A stretch of 64,000 bases of DNA, from NCBI GenBank assembly GCA_964612145.1, contig CAZTBP010000019.1:13451-77450 (forward strand), read 5' to 3'. Positions 34,831-43,159 of the stretch are shown one piece after another (the stretch's first letter is position 1; the number at the start of each line of letters is the position of its first letter). The notes under the pieces are model-generated. The model searched no databases. It saw only the letters and a program-made list of their open reading frames with translations, and had not been told where the DNA came from. Both the position numbers and the translations under genes were made by a program. The stretch comes from JAGNLV01 sp964612145. Its GTDB lineage: Bacteria; Zixibacteria; MSB-5A5; GN15; FEB-12.

Positions 34831-37800
34831 TCAACTACATCCGCTGGTGGCTCCGCAAGTGTCGCATTTGAGACACGTGCCATTACGAACCATGGTGAAT
34901 TGTCCGCATTGACCGCACATATCGCCTTCGTAACCTTTGAGACGTGCTGTGCGGATTTCCTGCTGTAGTCGTTTGGCTTCGTGGCCGCTTTCGCCAACTG
35001 TTTTTGTCTGTGAGACATACTCAAGCACCGTCTCTTTTGCAGCTTTCGCCTCTGCAGTCGTATTCTCCAGCGGTTTACCATTCCCTTGTCCTCCACTCAG
35101 TTTGTCGTGGCCGTTACCTTTTCCGTGGCCGTTGCCGTTGCCGTTGTTCCCCAACTGCACATCGACATGGTCGGACTGGATGTCGTTTGGACCGCGTTTG
35201 CCGCTGGCCCCGTGATCGACCGCCTCTTCTTCGACGAATTCCATGGACTCATCCGACGGCGTCCCTAAGGCGTCGTGTCGGAGGTCCTCATCGGAGACCT
35301 GGGCGAGTTCGTCGCGGCCGAGATAGGTAATAGCCAGTTCACGGAAAATATAATCAATGATCGACGTTGCTCGTTTGATGGCTTTGTTGCCTTTGACAAA
35401 GCCGTTGGGTTCGAAGCGGCTGAACAGGAAGGCATCGACATATTCCTCGAGCGGCACGCCGTGCTGGAGCCCGAGCGAGATGGCTATGGCGAAGGAGTTC
35501 ATCAGGGAGCGGAAGGCAGCGCCTTCGCGGTGCATATCGACAAAGATCTCGCCCAGGGTACCGTCGTTGTAATCGCCGGTGCGCAGGTAGATCTTGTGGC
35601 CGCCGACGACTGCTTTCTGGGTGTAGCCGGCTCGGCGGTTGGGCATTTTCCGGCGTTTGGCGATATACCGGTAGACGAGTTTGCGGGTTGCCCGTTCGGC
35701 GACATTGTCGACTGAAATTTCCTGCTCGTCCTCTTCCTCGTCGTCGTCGAACAGCGATGACGACAGCGGCTGGGAGAGTTTGGAGCAATCGCGGTAGATT
35801 GCAATCGCCTTGTTCATTGTTTCCCAGGCGAGGTGGTAGGCGCGTTTGACATCCTCGATGGTTGCTTCGTTGGGCATGTTGATGGTCTTGGAGATAGCGC
35901 CCGAGATGAACGGCTGGGCGGAGGCCATCATGCGGATGTGCGCCTCGAAGCTGATGTAGCGCTGTCCTTTGCGCCCGCAGCGGTTTGCGCAGTCGAACAC
36001 CGGCAGGTGTTTTGGTTTGATATGCGGTGCGCCCTCGATGGTCATCGTGCCGCAGCAGTACTCGTTGGCGGCTTCGATTTGCTCTTTGGTGAAGCCGAGT
36101 TCGCGCAGCAGGTTGAAGTCGAAATCGTTGAACTGCTTGTCGGAAATGCTCAGGGTGTCGCGCAGGAATTCCTCACCCAGGGTGAATTTGTTAAAGGCAA
36201 AGGTGATGTCAAAGACGTTTTCCAGCGACTCCTCGACTCTTTTGATCTCTTCATCGCCGAATCCATTGGCTTTCAGCGACTCGTGGTTGATAAACGGAGC
36301 GCCTTTGAGCGTCATTCGACCGGTGGCATATTCGATAATTTCGGAGATTTCCTGATCGGTGTAGTTGAGCTTTTTCAGCGCGATGGGTACCGAGCGGTTG
36401 ATAATTTTGAAATAGCCGCCGCCGGCGAGCTTTTTGAATTTCACCAGTGAGAAGTCCGGCTCGATACCGGTGGTGTCACAGTCCATGACCAGGCCGATGG
36501 TGCCGGTCGGGGCGATTACGGAAACCTGGGCGTTGCGGTAGCCGTTGGTCTCGCCCATTTCGACCGCCTTATCCCAGACGTCCCGGGCCGATTGGACCAG
36601 TTCGGAGGGGATGTAGTTCGGGTTGATGCCGATCGGCTTGACCGAAAGACCTTCGTATTCCGCTCGCTCGGTATTGTAGGCGGCCCGACGGTGGTTGCGC
36701 ATAACCCGCAGCATGTGTTCGCGGTTGCGGTAGTAGCCGGGGAACGGTCCCAGCTGCTTGGCCATTTCGGCCGAGGTAACGTAGGCCTGCCCGGTCAGCA
36801 TGGCAGTCAGCGCCCCGCACCAGGTGTAGCCCTGCGGGGAGTCATAGGGGATCCCCAGCCGCATCAACAGCGTCCCCAGGTTGGCGTAGCCGAGACCAAG
36901 GGTGCGGAACTCGTAGGACTTCTGGGCGATCGGCTGGGACGGATACGAGGCCATCAGGACTGAGATCTCCAGCACGATTGTCCAGATCCGGGTCGCATGC
37001 AGGTAGCCTTGGATATCAAACGTGCCGTCGTCCTTGAGAAACTTCACGACGTTAATGGAGGCCAGGTTGCAGGCGGTGTCATCGAGGAACATGTATTCCG
37101 AGCACGGGTTGGAGGCGTTGATCCGGCCGTCCTCGGGGCAGGTGTGCCACTCGTTGATGGTGGTGTCGAACTGAACGCCGGGGTCGGCACACGACCAGGC
37201 GGCGTTGGTAATCTGTTCCCACAGTTCGGCGGCGGAGACGGTTTCGGCGACGTTGCCGTCGGTGCGATTGATCAGTTCCCAATCGCCGCCCCCTTTGAGC
37301 TTTTCAAAGAACTTATTGGGCATGCGCACGGAGTTGTTGGAGTTCTGGCCGGACACGGTAGCGTAGGCTTCACCTTCCCAATTGGTGTCCAGGCTAATAA
37401 TTTCGATATCCCCGACGCCCTGGTCGAGCAGGTCAAGGACTTTCTTGATATACGTCTGCGGGATGGCAAACCGTCGGGCGGTGCGCAGGACTTCCTTGAG
37501 CTTCGTATTTTTCTCGGGGTTGACATCGTACTCACTGTCGCCGTTGGAGCCGGAGATGCGGGCGGCGTCGATGATGGCGCGGAGCTGGTCCCGGATGACT
37601 TTCGACCCGGCGACCATAGTCGCGACTTTTTGTTCCTCGATCATTTTCCAGGCGATAAACTGTTGAATATCGGGGTGGTCCAAATCGAGGGTGACCATCT
37701 TGGCGGCGCGACGGGTAGTCCCGCCGGACTTGATCGCGCCGGCAGCACGGTCACCGATTTTTAGAAAGGACATCAGGCCGGAGGAATTGCCGCCGCCGGA

Positions 37801-38487
37801 GAGCGGTTCGCCGGCGGAGCGGATCGAGGAGAAGTTGGTGCCGGTGCCGGAACCGTATTTGAAGAGCCTTGCCTCCCGCACCCAGAGATCCATGATACCG
37901 CCATCGTTGACGAGGTCATCGCTGACGGACTGGATAAAGCAGGCGTGGGGCTGCGGACGTTCGTAGGCGTTTTTGCATTCGGTCAGGACATGGGTATCAT
38001 CGTCGACATAGTAGTGTCCCTGGCTCGGGCCGGTGATGCCGTAGACATGGTTGAGGCCGGTGTTGAACCATTGGGGTGAGTTGGGGGCGGCTACCTGAGA
38101 GGCCAGCATGTAGCACAATTCATCGTAAAACGCTTTGGCGTCTTCCCTGGTGTCAAAGTAGTTGTGTTTTTCGCCCCAGTGGCGCCAGCAGTCGGCCATG
38201 CGGTGGAACACCTGGCGGGCGTCGGTTTCGCTGCCGGTTTCTTGTTTGCCGTTTTCATCGGTGGCGGGCTTTCCATGCTGGTCGATTTGCGGTACTCCGG
38301 CCTTGCGGAAGTACTTCTGGGCGAGAATATCGACAGCGACCTGTGACCAGGATTCCGGTACCTCTATTTCGTTGAGTTCAAAGACGACTGAGCCGTCGGG
38401 ATTGGCGATTTTCGACGACCGCTTGGCGAAGTTAATGCGGCTGTACGGTGATTCTCCGTGACGGGTGAAATACCGGTGTATTTTCAA
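34831..38487 (-). CDS. nrdJ: adenosylcobalamin-dependent ribonucleotide reductase (class II)
   Basis: This enzyme reduces ribonucleotides to deoxyribonucleotides with a B12-generated thiyl radical, without oxygen. The 1218 aa carry P-Q-W-F-N-T-G-L-N near 140, S-G-G-G-N-S-S-G near 230, N-P-C-S-E-Y-M-F near 450, A-P-T-G-T-I-G near 640 and, at the end, a zinc-ribbon-like tail C-G-Q-C-G ... C-L-K-C-D-T-C-G that probably re-reduces the active site. No intein was seen. The start is TTG at 38487, set by AGGAGG 7 bases upstream. It is monocistronic, and the tandem NrdR boxes about 170-215 bases upstream predict NrdR repression. Confidence 0.95.
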   Translation of the reverse strand: MKIHRYFTRHGESPYSRINFAKRSSKIANPDGSVVFELNEIEVPESWSQVAVDILAQKYFRKAGVPQIDQHGKPATDENGKQETGSETDARQVFHRMADCWRHWGEKHNYFDTREDAKAFYDELCYMLASQVAAPNSPQWFNTGLNHVYGITGPSQGHYYVDDDTHVLTECKNAYERPQPHACFIQSVSDDLVNDGGIMDLWVREARLFKYGSGTGTNFSSIRSAGEPLSGGGNSSGLMSFLKIGDRAAGAIKSGGTTRRAAKMVTLDLDHPDIQQFIAWKMIEEQKVATMVAGSKVIRDQLRAIIDAARISGSNGDSEYDVNPEKNTKLKEVLRTARRFAIPQTYIKKVLDLLDQGVGDIEIISLDTNWEGEAYATVSGQNSNNSVRMPNKFFEKLKGGGDWELINRTDGNVAETVSAAELWEQITNAAWSCADPGVQFDTTINEWHTCPEDGRINASNPCSEYMFLDDTACNLASINVVKFLKDDGTFDIQGYLHATRIWTIVLEISVLMASYPSQPIAQKSYEFRTLGLGYANLGTLLMRLGIPYDSPQGYTWCGALTAMLTGQAYVTSAEMAKQLGPFPGYYRNREHMLRVMRNHRRAAYNTERAEYEGLSVKPIGINPNYIPSELVQSARDVWDKAVEMGETNGYRNAQVSVIAPTGTIGLVMDCDTTGIEPDFSLVKFKKLAGGGYFKIINRSVPIALKKLNYTDQEISEIIEYATGRMTLKGAPFINHESLKANGFGDEEIKRVEESLENVFDITFAFNKFTLGEEFLRDTLSISDKQFNDFDFNLLRELGFTKEQIEAANEYCCGTMTIEGAPHIKPKHLPVFDCANRCGRKGQRYISFEAHIRMMASAQPFISGAISKTINMPNEATIEDVKRAYHLAWETMNKAIAIYRDCSKLSQPLSSSLFDDDEEEDEQEISVDNVAERATRKLVYRYIAKRRKMPNRRAGYTQKAVVGGHKIYLRTGDYNDGTLGEIFVDMHREGAAFRSLMNSFAIAISLGLQHGVPLEEYVDAFLFSRFEPNGFVKGNKAIKRATSIIDYIFRELAITYLGRDELAQVSDEDLRHDALGTPSDESMEFVEEEAVDHGASGKRGPNDIQSDHVDVQLGNNGNGNGHGKGNGHDKLSGGQGNGKPLENTTAEAKAAKETVLEYVSQTKTVGESGHEAKRLQQEIRTARLKGYEGDMCGQCGQFTMVRNGTCLKCDTCGATSGCS

Positions 38488-39081
38488 GGCGTACCTCCTG
38501 TAGCTTGCTTGTTTATTAGCGGCGGAGACGCTTTCCCTGCTGGTGAGGCTTGTTGACTCACCTCCGACGCTGATTTATGGCAGATTGCCCCGTTTTTTGT
38601 TTAGTCCGACGTCCGGTCGGCCCTGCACCGCTTGCAGTTTCCGGCGAACAGTGGCTACAAGATATAGGGGTTCTGAATGTGGAAACCACTAAAAATTGTG
38701 TTTTAGGACAAAAAATCATATTCCTTTGGCAGTCAAGAACCTAAGTCGGTGCTTATGGTGGAATCGGCATGCGAATATAAAAACGCGTCATTGAGCTCAA
38801 AAATTCGATCCCCATAAACAGCTGCCTTTCTGGGGCTTATACCGGCTCAAGCAAGAAACATTGAATTAGCGTAATGCGAATAATTTCTGAACGAAACGTA
38901 AGTCCATAATTGTGAACATGTTACTTCATCTATTTCAAGTTGTCAACAGGCTGTCCACAAATTTGTGTGGAAAAGGCGGGGTGGCGGCTGGATTTTGCGA
39001 CTCATCACCGGGTCTATATAGAGAGATACCTGGGGCGCGGCAAATTGAGTCAAACATTTTGCTTGAAAGTCAAATTTTCCC
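38488..39081. other. nrdJ leader and upstream spacer
   Basis: No gene is seen. The nrdJ leader contains a hairpin (GGTGAG/CTCACC, 38542-38562) inside a weaker CGGAG/CTCCG stem (38523-38566). The NrdR boxes follow at 38655-38701. An AGTCAA at 38731-38736 could be a minus-strand -35 (TTGACT). At 38954-38971, TCCACA and TGTGGA form an inverted pair of DnaA-box-like sites. Confidence 0.5.
38655..38701 (-). promoter_or_regulatory. tandem NrdR boxes of nrdJ
   Basis: On the minus strand the first box, ACACAATTTTTAGTGG (38686-38701), matches the remembered consensus ACACWATATATWGTGT at 13 of 16 positions. The second, CCCCTATATCTTGTAG (38655-38670), matches at about 10. They are 15 bases apart, a 31-bp period or three helix turns, as is standard for NrdR box pairs. 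The second box overlaps a TATAT -10-like element. Confidence 0.8.
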
Positions 39082-39110
39082 TTGACAAATCCGTCATTTG
39101 GGGTTAGTAT
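39082..39110 (+). promoter_or_regulatory. consensus promoter of the candidate sRNA
   Basis: A perfect TTGACA (39082-39087), a 17-base spacer and TAGTAT (39105-39110). Transcription should start near 39117. Confidence 0.75.
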
Positions 39111-39116
39111 AGGGGT

Positions 39117-39200
39117 GCAATCGGAAAGTGTTACTCTTTCTGTGGATTACCTAATATCGTCCACCCAGGCAGGTTTCGTCCCCTGCTTGGGTTTTTTTTT
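39117..39200 (+). ncRNA. candidate small RNA of about 84 nt
   Basis: Between a strong promoter and a strong intrinsic terminator lies a short transcript with no open frame that has a plausible Shine-Dalgarno. Predicted folds: GAAAG/CTTTC (39124-39140), GTGGA/TCCAC (39142-39164) and the terminator hairpin (39164-39191), followed by nine T. It matches no RNA family that I can recognise by eye. It could be a trans-acting sRNA or a premature-termination leader for the TonB receptor gene 260 bases downstream, although that gene has its own promoter. Confidence 0.6.
39164..39200 (+). terminator. Rho-independent terminator of the candidate sRNA
   Basis: CCCAGGCAGG (39164-39173), an 8-base loop, and CCTGCTTGGG (39182-39191) form a 10-bp stem with one G-T pair, followed by nine T (39192-39200). 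Confidence 0.85.
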
Positions 39201-39304
39201 GGGCCAAGCCCGCGACTTATGTCACAGCCCCTGTGCACGAAGGTCCTTCCCCCATGATCCCTCCCTATCCATGTTGCTACCGGTGATTTTTTTTACTTGA
39301 TAAC

Positions 39305-39333
39305 TTGACATCGTCGCCTAAACAGGATATACT
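39305..39333 (+). promoter_or_regulatory. consensus promoter of the TonB receptor gene
   Basis: TTGACA (39305-39310), a 17-base spacer and TATACT (39328-39333) lie 124 bases ahead of the start codon. Confidence 0.8.
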
Positions 39334-39347
39334 CGCTCCTGTTACCT

Positions 39348-39374
39348 AAATGAAATTGATTGTCAATTTCATTT
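39348..39374. promoter_or_regulatory. Fur-like operator
   Basis: AAATGAAATTGA (39348-39359), TTG, and TCAATTTCATTT (39363-39374) form a perfect 12-bp inverted repeat. Its central 19 bases match the classical Fur box GATAATGATAATCATTATC at 13 positions. It lies just downstream of the predicted transcription start, where binding would block RNA polymerase. Confidence 0.7.
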
Positions 39375-39457
39375 AACTGCTCTAATTGACATAACGATTT
39401 CTCAGATTATCCGGGTGCTTAGAGCAGAAACCTTAGTTAAAAGGAAGGAATCTCGGT

Positions 39458-41911
39458 ATGGGGTCCATTTCTAAGAGCTTCAGCGTAATCACCTTCAGTC
39501 TTGTCCTTGCGTTGGCGGCGGCAGTTGATGCCGCTACAATCCGGGGAATCGTCAGTGACAGCGACGGTGAGCCGCTTTATGGTTCAAATGTGTTTCTTGA
39601 GGGAACGGAATACAGGGCAACGGCTGCCGGGGATGGTGGTTTTCTTATGGAATCGATTCCGGGGGGCACGTACACGCTCCATGTGCAGGCTATCGGATAT
39701 AAGCCCGAGGTGCGGGACGTGGCGTTGTCCGGTGATCAGACCCTTGACGTGGACATAGTGTTAACGGTCAAACCGGTCCACCTCGATGATATCGTTGTCA
39801 TCCGTACCTCGCTGGTCGGTAACAAAGACCGTCTCTTTGGCATCCCCGGCTCGGCCCACTTCTTAGGGGCGGCGGAACTGGAGCGATTCGAGTCGAGTGA
39901 TATCCACCAGGTGCTCCGGGCTGTGCCCGGGGTAAATATCCAGGAGGAGGATGGGTACGGTTTGCGTCCGAATATCGGTTTCAGGGGTACGGGTGTGGAG
40001 CGCAGTCAGAAGATAACTCTTATGGAGGACGGGATTTTGATTGCCCCGGCGCCTTACTCGGCTCCGGCGGCGTATTATTTTCCTACAGTCGGTCGAATGA
40101 GCGGAATAGAGGTGCGTAAGGGATCCAGTCAGATCAAGTATGGTCCGTATACCACGGGTGGAGCGCTTAATATGATTTCGACACCGATTCCGACTGAATT
40201 GGGCGGCAAGGTTGAGCTTCTGGCGGGAGAGGATGCGAACCGGCGGCTTCACGCTTTTGTCGGCAATTCGCTGACGAATTTCGGTTTTGTGGCTGAGACT
40301 TTTCAGGAGAATGTCGACGGATTTAAGCGGCTGGACGGGGGCGGCAACACCGGTTTTGACAAAAAGGATTACATGGTGAAGTTCCGGATCAATACCAATC
40401 CGGGGGCGGCGGTCCCGCAGCAGCTGGAGTTCAAGTATTCGTTGACGGATGAAATATCGAACGAAACATATCTCGGCCTTACCGATGCTGACTTTGAGGA
40501 CGATCCGTACCGTCGATACGCGGGGTCTCAGGAGGATGTGATGGACGCCGATCACGAACAGTTTCAGTTGCGTCACTTCATCCAGCCGTCGAATTCGGTC
40601 GACATAACGACTACTTTTTACCGGAATAATTTCCATCGAAACTGGTACAAGCTCGATAAGGTGCGGGCGACGGCCGGAGGGGACGCAGTCGGTATTGCCG
40701 GCATTCTGTCCAGTCCCGATACGTACGCCGCCGAATACGATATCATTGCCGGCCAGACGAGTCCCAACGACAACGCTTTGCTGGTGAAAGCCAACAACCG
40801 CGACTACTACGCGAGGGGAATCGAGTCGGTGGTCGGTCTGAAGATTCAGGATCACGAGGCTGAGGTCGGCATCCGGTATCACGAAGATCAACTCGATCGG
40901 TTCCAGTGGATCGATGAATACAAGATGACGAACGGCCAGATGATGCTGACTGAGGCGGGTACGCCGGGTACCGAGAGCAACCGGATTTCGGATGCGACGG
41001 CTTGGGCCGGTTTCGCTCAGGTCGATCTGACCTTTGGTGCACTGACGGCGGTGCCGGGGCTTCGGTACGAGAGTATTAAATTAACACGTGATGATTATGG
41101 CAAAAGTGATCCCGCGCGCCTGGCGACAAGTCTCTCCAGCCGAAAGAACGATGTCGATGTGTTGATTCCGGGGATCGGGCTCAACTATCGGTTCTCGCAT
41201 ACCTTGAGCGCCTTTGGTGGCGTCCATAAGGGCTTCGCTCCGCCCGGATCCAAAGCGGGTACTGATCCTGAAGAAAGCATCAGCTATGAGCTCGGTGCGC
41301 GCTACAACGAAGTCCGCTACGGATTTTCCGGCGTCCTGTTTTTCAATGATTACAGCAACCTGTTAGGGTCGGACCTGGCCGGCACCGGCGGCAGCGGATC
41401 CGGCGATTTGTTTAACGGCGGGGAAGTCGATGTGATGGGACTTGAACTTGGCGCGAGTTACAATTTCCTAACCGGCCCGGAGCGCAGCAGAATCTTAATT
41501 CCGGTCTGGATGACCTACACGTACACCGACGGCACTTTCAAGTCCAATTTTGAAAGTGACTACGGGCCGTGGGGGACGGTCGAAGACGGCGACGAACTTC
41601 CCTACCTTCCCAAACACCAGTTTGCGGCGTCGACCGGCCTGGAATGGGACAGGTTTACGCTGAATGTCACCGGCAAATATGTCAGCAAAATGCGCACTGT
41701 CGCCGGTCAGGGCGAGTACGTTGAGGCGGAGAGTATCGACGGTCACTTCCTGATGGGCGCCTCGGCCAACTACGACATTGCCGCTGCAGTAGATCTTTTT
41801 GCAGTCGTTCGCAATCTGACCGACGAGACCTACATTGTGTCGCACCGTCCCGCCGGCGTACGTCCCGGTCTGCCGAGGACTCTCCAGGTCGGGCTGCGGG
41901 CGGGTTTTTAG
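39458..41911 (+). CDS. TonB-dependent outer-membrane receptor, FecA-like
   Basis: This is an outer-membrane beta-barrel for energised uptake, probably of a ferric chelate. Signal peptide 1-27 (ends V-D-A-A). A carboxypeptidase-regulatory-like beta sandwich (about 28-110; G-I-V-S-D-S-D-G-E-P-L-Y-G) is followed by the plug (about 120-250; V-P-G-V-N-I-Q-E-E-D-G-Y-G-L-R-P-N-I-G and G-S-S-Q-I-K-Y-G-P-Y-T-T-G-G). The 22-strand barrel runs to the C-terminal aromatic strand ending A-G-F. The length of 817 aa is typical. AAGGAAGGA lies upstream of the ATG. Iron uptake is inferred from the Fur-like operator and resemblance to FecA; no ABC transporter or TonB gene is adjacent. Confidence 0.9.
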   Translation: MGSISKSFSVITFSLVLALAAAVDAATIRGIVSDSDGEPLYGSNVFLEGTEYRATAAGDGGFLMESIPGGTYTLHVQAIGYKPEVRDVALSGDQTLDVDIVLTVKPVHLDDIVVIRTSLVGNKDRLFGIPGSAHFLGAAELERFESSDIHQVLRAVPGVNIQEEDGYGLRPNIGFRGTGVERSQKITLMEDGILIAPAPYSAPAAYYFPTVGRMSGIEVRKGSSQIKYGPYTTGGALNMISTPIPTELGGKVELLAGEDANRRLHAFVGNSLTNFGFVAETFQENVDGFKRLDGGGNTGFDKKDYMVKFRINTNPGAAVPQQLEFKYSLTDEISNETYLGLTDADFEDDPYRRYAGSQEDVMDADHEQFQLRHFIQPSNSVDITTTFYRNNFHRNWYKLDKVRATAGGDAVGIAGILSSPDTYAAEYDIIAGQTSPNDNALLVKANNRDYYARGIESVVGLKIQDHEAEVGIRYHEDQLDRFQWIDEYKMTNGQMMLTEAGTPGTESNRISDATAWAGFAQVDLTFGALTAVPGLRYESIKLTRDDYGKSDPARLATSLSSRKNDVDVLIPGIGLNYRFSHTLSAFGGVHKGFAPPGSKAGTDPEESISYELGARYNEVRYGFSGVLFFNDYSNLLGSDLAGTGGSGSGDLFNGGEVDVMGLELGASYNFLTGPERSRILIPVWMTYTYTDGTFKSNFESDYGPWGTVEDGDELPYLPKHQFAASTGLEWDRFTLNVTGKYVSKMRTVAGQGEYVEAESIDGHFLMGASANYDIAAAVDLFAVVRNLTDETYIVSHRPAGVRPGLPRTLQVGLRAGF

Positions 41912-41953
41912 GGTGCGGTCGGAACTGGTATAGCTTGAGTGAGTGAAATGGAG

Positions 41954-41987
41954 AGCCTGCAGCAGTGCTGCGGGCTTTCTTTTTTTA
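41954..41987 (+). terminator. terminator of the TonB receptor gene
   Basis: AGCCTGCAGC pairs with GCTGCGGGCT (41954-41976, one G-T pair, 3-base loop) and is followed by TTCTTTTTTT. Confidence 0.85.
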
Positions 41988-42035
41988 TCGCGGGGATTCG
42001 GCGTCATACCGCGACGTGGCGCGATCAAAACGCAA

Positions 42036-42064
42036 TTGACACCTTGCCTGCGGCCCCCTACCTT
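42036..42064 (+). promoter_or_regulatory. candidate pgsA promoter, possibly leaderless
   Basis: TTGACA (42036-42041), a 17-base spacer and a weak -10, TACCTT (42059-42064). Transcription would begin about 2 bases before the pgsA ATG at 42073. No Shine-Dalgarno is present there. Confidence 0.45.
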
Positions 42065-42072
42065 GTTTGGTC

Positions 42073-42660
42073 ATGAATACGCCGAACAAGTTAACGTTGC
42101 TGCGGGTCGTAATCGCCCCGGTCTTCATGTACTTTTTTATCCTGGACAGCTATTACATGAAGTTGATCGCGCTGGGGCTGTTTGTGGTGGCGGCGCTGAC
42201 GGATATGGCAGATGGATACTACGCCCGCAAGTACGGGATCATCACGGGGTTCGGCAAGTTCATGGATCCGCTGGCGGACAAGATCCTGGTTTCGTGCGCG
42301 CTGATTTCGTTTATTGCGCTTGATGTAGTCTCTCCCCTTCCGGTGATGTTGATTGTCGGTCGGGAGTTTTCGATTACCGGGCTTCGGCTGCTGGCTGCCT
42401 ATCGGAGTGTGGTCATTCCGCCCAGTTACTGGGCCAAGGTCAAGACGTTTCTCCAGTTAACGGTGGTCGGGCTGGTGTTGGCCTATATCAGCCTGGTGGT
42501 GACACTGGAGCATTTCCAGAGCGATGCTCTCCCCTATTTTCAGTTTGACTATCCGTTCTACTTTAATATCCTCTTATGGATCACGGCAGCGATTACGGTC
42601 TGGACCGGCATCAGCTATGTCGTGAAGTACTTCTACATGATCAAAACGGTGCTGAAGTGA
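42073..42660 (+). CDS. pgsA: CDP-diacylglycerol-glycerol-3-phosphate phosphatidyltransferase
   Basis: This membrane enzyme makes phosphatidylglycerophosphate, the first committed step to phosphatidylglycerol. The complete CDP-alcohol phosphotransferase motif is present: D44-x2-D47-G48-x2-A51-R52-x8-G61-x3-D65-x3-D69. About six hydrophobic segments are present in 195 aa. The ATG at 42073 was preferred over the upstream TTG because the family starts M-N-x-P-N-x-L-T. It heads a run with pgpA 10 bases downstream, so consecutive steps of phosphatidylglycerol synthesis are co-encoded. Confidence 0.93.
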   Translation: MNTPNKLTLLRVVIAPVFMYFFILDSYYMKLIALGLFVVAALTDMADGYYARKYGIITGFGKFMDPLADKILVSCALISFIALDVVSPLPVMLIVGREFSITGLRLLAAYRSVVIPPSYWAKVKTFLQLTVVGLVLAYISLVVTLEHFQSDALPYFQFDYPFYFNILLWITAAITVWTGISYVVKYFYMIKTVLK

Positions 42661-42670
42661 GCGGACAGCG

Positions 42671-43144
42671 ATGAAAAACGGACTGGTGAAACTGGTCGCC
42701 AGCGGGATGTACTCCGGCTATTCGCCTATTATCCCCGGCACGACCGGTTCGGTACCGCCGTGGCTGATCGCCTGGTTTTTGATAGCCGGAAATCAGCCGG
42801 TCCTGATTGCTGCGACAGTGGTGATGTTTTTCATTTCGGTCTGGGCCGCAAGTGAGGCCGAGCCGTTGTACGGTCACGATGCCAAGAAGATCGTGACCGA
42901 TGAGTGGGTGGGGATGTTCTTGGCGGTTATCTGGGTGCCGTTTACGCTGACGAATTATATCATTGCCTTTGTGGCGTTTCGGATATTCGACGTCGTCAAG
43001 ATTCCACCGGCGGCGCAGGCCGAACGGATGCCGCGCGGATGGGGTGTTACGATGGATGATGTTGTCGCCGGCATCCAGGCGAATATTACCACCCAGATTG
43101 TTGTCTGGCTGCTGGCGCGGTATGCGACCGGTCAGCCGATTTGA
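42671..43144 (+). CDS. pgpA: phosphatidylglycerophosphatase A
   Basis: This inner-membrane phosphatase converts phosphatidylglycerophosphate to phosphatidylglycerol, the step after PgsA. Family features: G-Y-S-P-I-I-P-G-T-T-G-S near residue 17, V-T-D-E-W-V-G near 75, F-R-I-F-D-V-V-K near 103 and the M-D-D-V-V-A-G-I motif near 127. Several hydrophobic stretches lie between. The 157 aa are standard. It sits 10 bases after pgsA, and cinA starts 15 bases after its stop. Confidence 0.92.
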   Translation: MKNGLVKLVASGMYSGYSPIIPGTTGSVPPWLIAWFLIAGNQPVLIAATVVMFFISVWAASEAEPLYGHDAKKIVTDEWVGMFLAVIWVPFTLTNYIIAFVAFRIFDVVKIPPAAQAERMPRGWGVTMDDVVAGIQANITTQIVVWLLARYATGQPI

Positions 43145-43159
43145 GGATACTAAAAGCGT

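Noticed and set aside
38488..38700. Cobalamin riboswitch ahead of the B12-dependent nrdJ
   Set aside because: I looked for the conserved B12 box and found none; the leader shows only a simple hairpin.
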